Origin: Aquilaria yunnanensis
Lineage: Eukaryota; Streptophyta; Magnoliopsida; Malvales; Thymelaeaceae
NCBI GenBank assembly: GCA_039654915.1
Contig: CM077593.1
Coordinates: 38,906,501 to 38,970,500 of the forward strand
Reading direction: 5' to 3'
Length of the DNA: 64,000 nucleotides
Part shown: piece by piece, positions 63,601-64,000 of the stretch
How positions within the stretch are numbered: the stretch's first letter is position 1
How the letters are laid out: the number at the start of each line of letters is the position of its first letter
The notes under the pieces: generated by a model
Seen by the model: the letters and a program-made list of their open reading frames with translations, nothing else
Database searches by the model: none
What the model was told of the DNA's origin: nothing
Program-made: the position numbers and the translations under genes

Positions 63601-64000
63601 GGTGAGCCCGGAGCGGAAACTTCCGGTGGGCGAACGCCTGGATGAGGAACCCCCGGTGGGAGAAGGACTGCAAGGACTCAGAAAAGCAAGGGTTAGGAGC
63701 TCCCCGGAGTGTTTTTTCGGGGGAGGAATCTCCGACACCCAAGTTAGTACTAGAGATAAGTAGGGAGGGGAGAGATTTTTCATTGGAGTCAGATCCCTTT
63801 ACTTGAGGCATTTCCTGAATATTTATAGGGAGGTGAAGAGGAGAAGCTCGTGTCCCAGAGCCTACCTAGATCGTGACACGTGTTCGGTCAGATACGGTCT
63901 GTACATTCGGGGAGAGGGGGAGCTTCTAGCCGACCATAGGCTGCTTGGCCGGGAGCCTAGTGCAGTACAAGGGCGGCGTGTCAGAGCGTGTCTGAGGGCG
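63569..64000 (-). repeat. Gypsy-B 5' LTR (cut by the window end)
   Basis: The first 432 bp on the plus strand match 28876 onward. Hairpin 63696-63733, TATA 63820-63827 and G-box 63876-63883 (56 nt offset, as in the 3' LTR) are included; the U3 end is off the window. Confidence 0.93.

Larger units (their letters stand above)
28876..64000 (-). mobile_element. Gypsy-B: Tat-lineage element, host of later insertions
   Basis: The 3' LTR is 28876-29778; the 5' LTR starts at 63569 and leaves the window. The orientation is minus: the primer site abuts the right LTR and the polypurine tract the left one. Its own sequence occupies 28876-33939, 56298-59512, 60382-60957 and 62381-64000. It is interrupted by Gypsy-C (target aagcc), a solo Tat LTR (gtcat) and a solo Copia LTR (cttag). 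It lies in Copia-2 RT; the left flank is gttgg and the right flank is not visible. The LTR family differs from those of A, C and E, but the gene layout is the same. Confidence 0.93.

Overview
This 64 kb window is repeat-packed plant nuclear DNA. I found no host gene, tRNA gene, rRNA gene or CRISPR array. The evidence is LTR retrotransposons of plant type: Ty1/copia elements of a Tork/Angela-like type, a decayed Ty3/gypsy chromovirus, and several Ty3/gypsy elements of the non-chromoviral Tat lineage. The Tat elements carry two RNase H domains and an extra spliced gene on the antisense strand. An angiosperm is likely; the species cannot be named from this sequence.

Layout. 1-6324: 3' part of a Copia element (Copia-1; its 5' LTR lies off the window). 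6325-7307: unassigned. 7308-10819: dead chromovirus pol with chromodomain and an LTR remnant. 10820-28875: 5' part of a second Copia (Copia-2). Its 5' LTR holds a solo LTR of the same family in opposite orientation (11117-12533). Its gag is split by the complete element Gypsy-A (15306-26581). From 28876 to beyond the window end, Copia-2 RT is interrupted by Gypsy-B (minus strand). Gypsy-B is split by Gypsy-C (33940-56292, plus). The Gypsy-C 3' LTR is split by a 3.3 kb TG..CA unit, LTR-D (40810-55304), and LTR-D is split by the complete element Gypsy-E (41099-52293, plus). Gypsy-B also carries a solo Tat LTR (59513-60376) and a solo Copia LTR (60958-62375). The nest is therefore five deep: Copia-2 > B > C > D > E. 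Five-base target duplications support seven insertions: A cgttt/tgttt, C aagcc, D caaac, E actag, and solo LTRs catga, gtcat and cttag.

How the genes work together. Each Tat element encodes gag, protease, reverse transcriptase, RNase H, a second archaeal-type RNase H and integrase on one strand. A four-exon gene (here aORF) lies on the other strand between integrase and the 3' LTR, with its own TATA box. Its product has an N-terminal domain of the 'putative gypsy type transposon' family (PF04195-like), a charged middle, a coiled coil and a conserved C-terminal motif. All copies carry stops or frameshifts, many of them C-to-T or G-to-A, as expected for methylated silent repeats.

Most notable: (1) Gypsy-A gag contains an inverted 207 bp copy of aORF exon 1 from the same element family. 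(2) Gag of A, B and E starts exactly 32 nt inside the 5' LTR and is read through the tRNA primer site. (3) The aORF has its own promoter in four divergent elements. (4) All Tat LTRs share a G-box/TATA pair, a GC-rich hairpin and a palindromic U3 end. (5) LTR-D contains a strictly spaced 143-144 bp repeat array.
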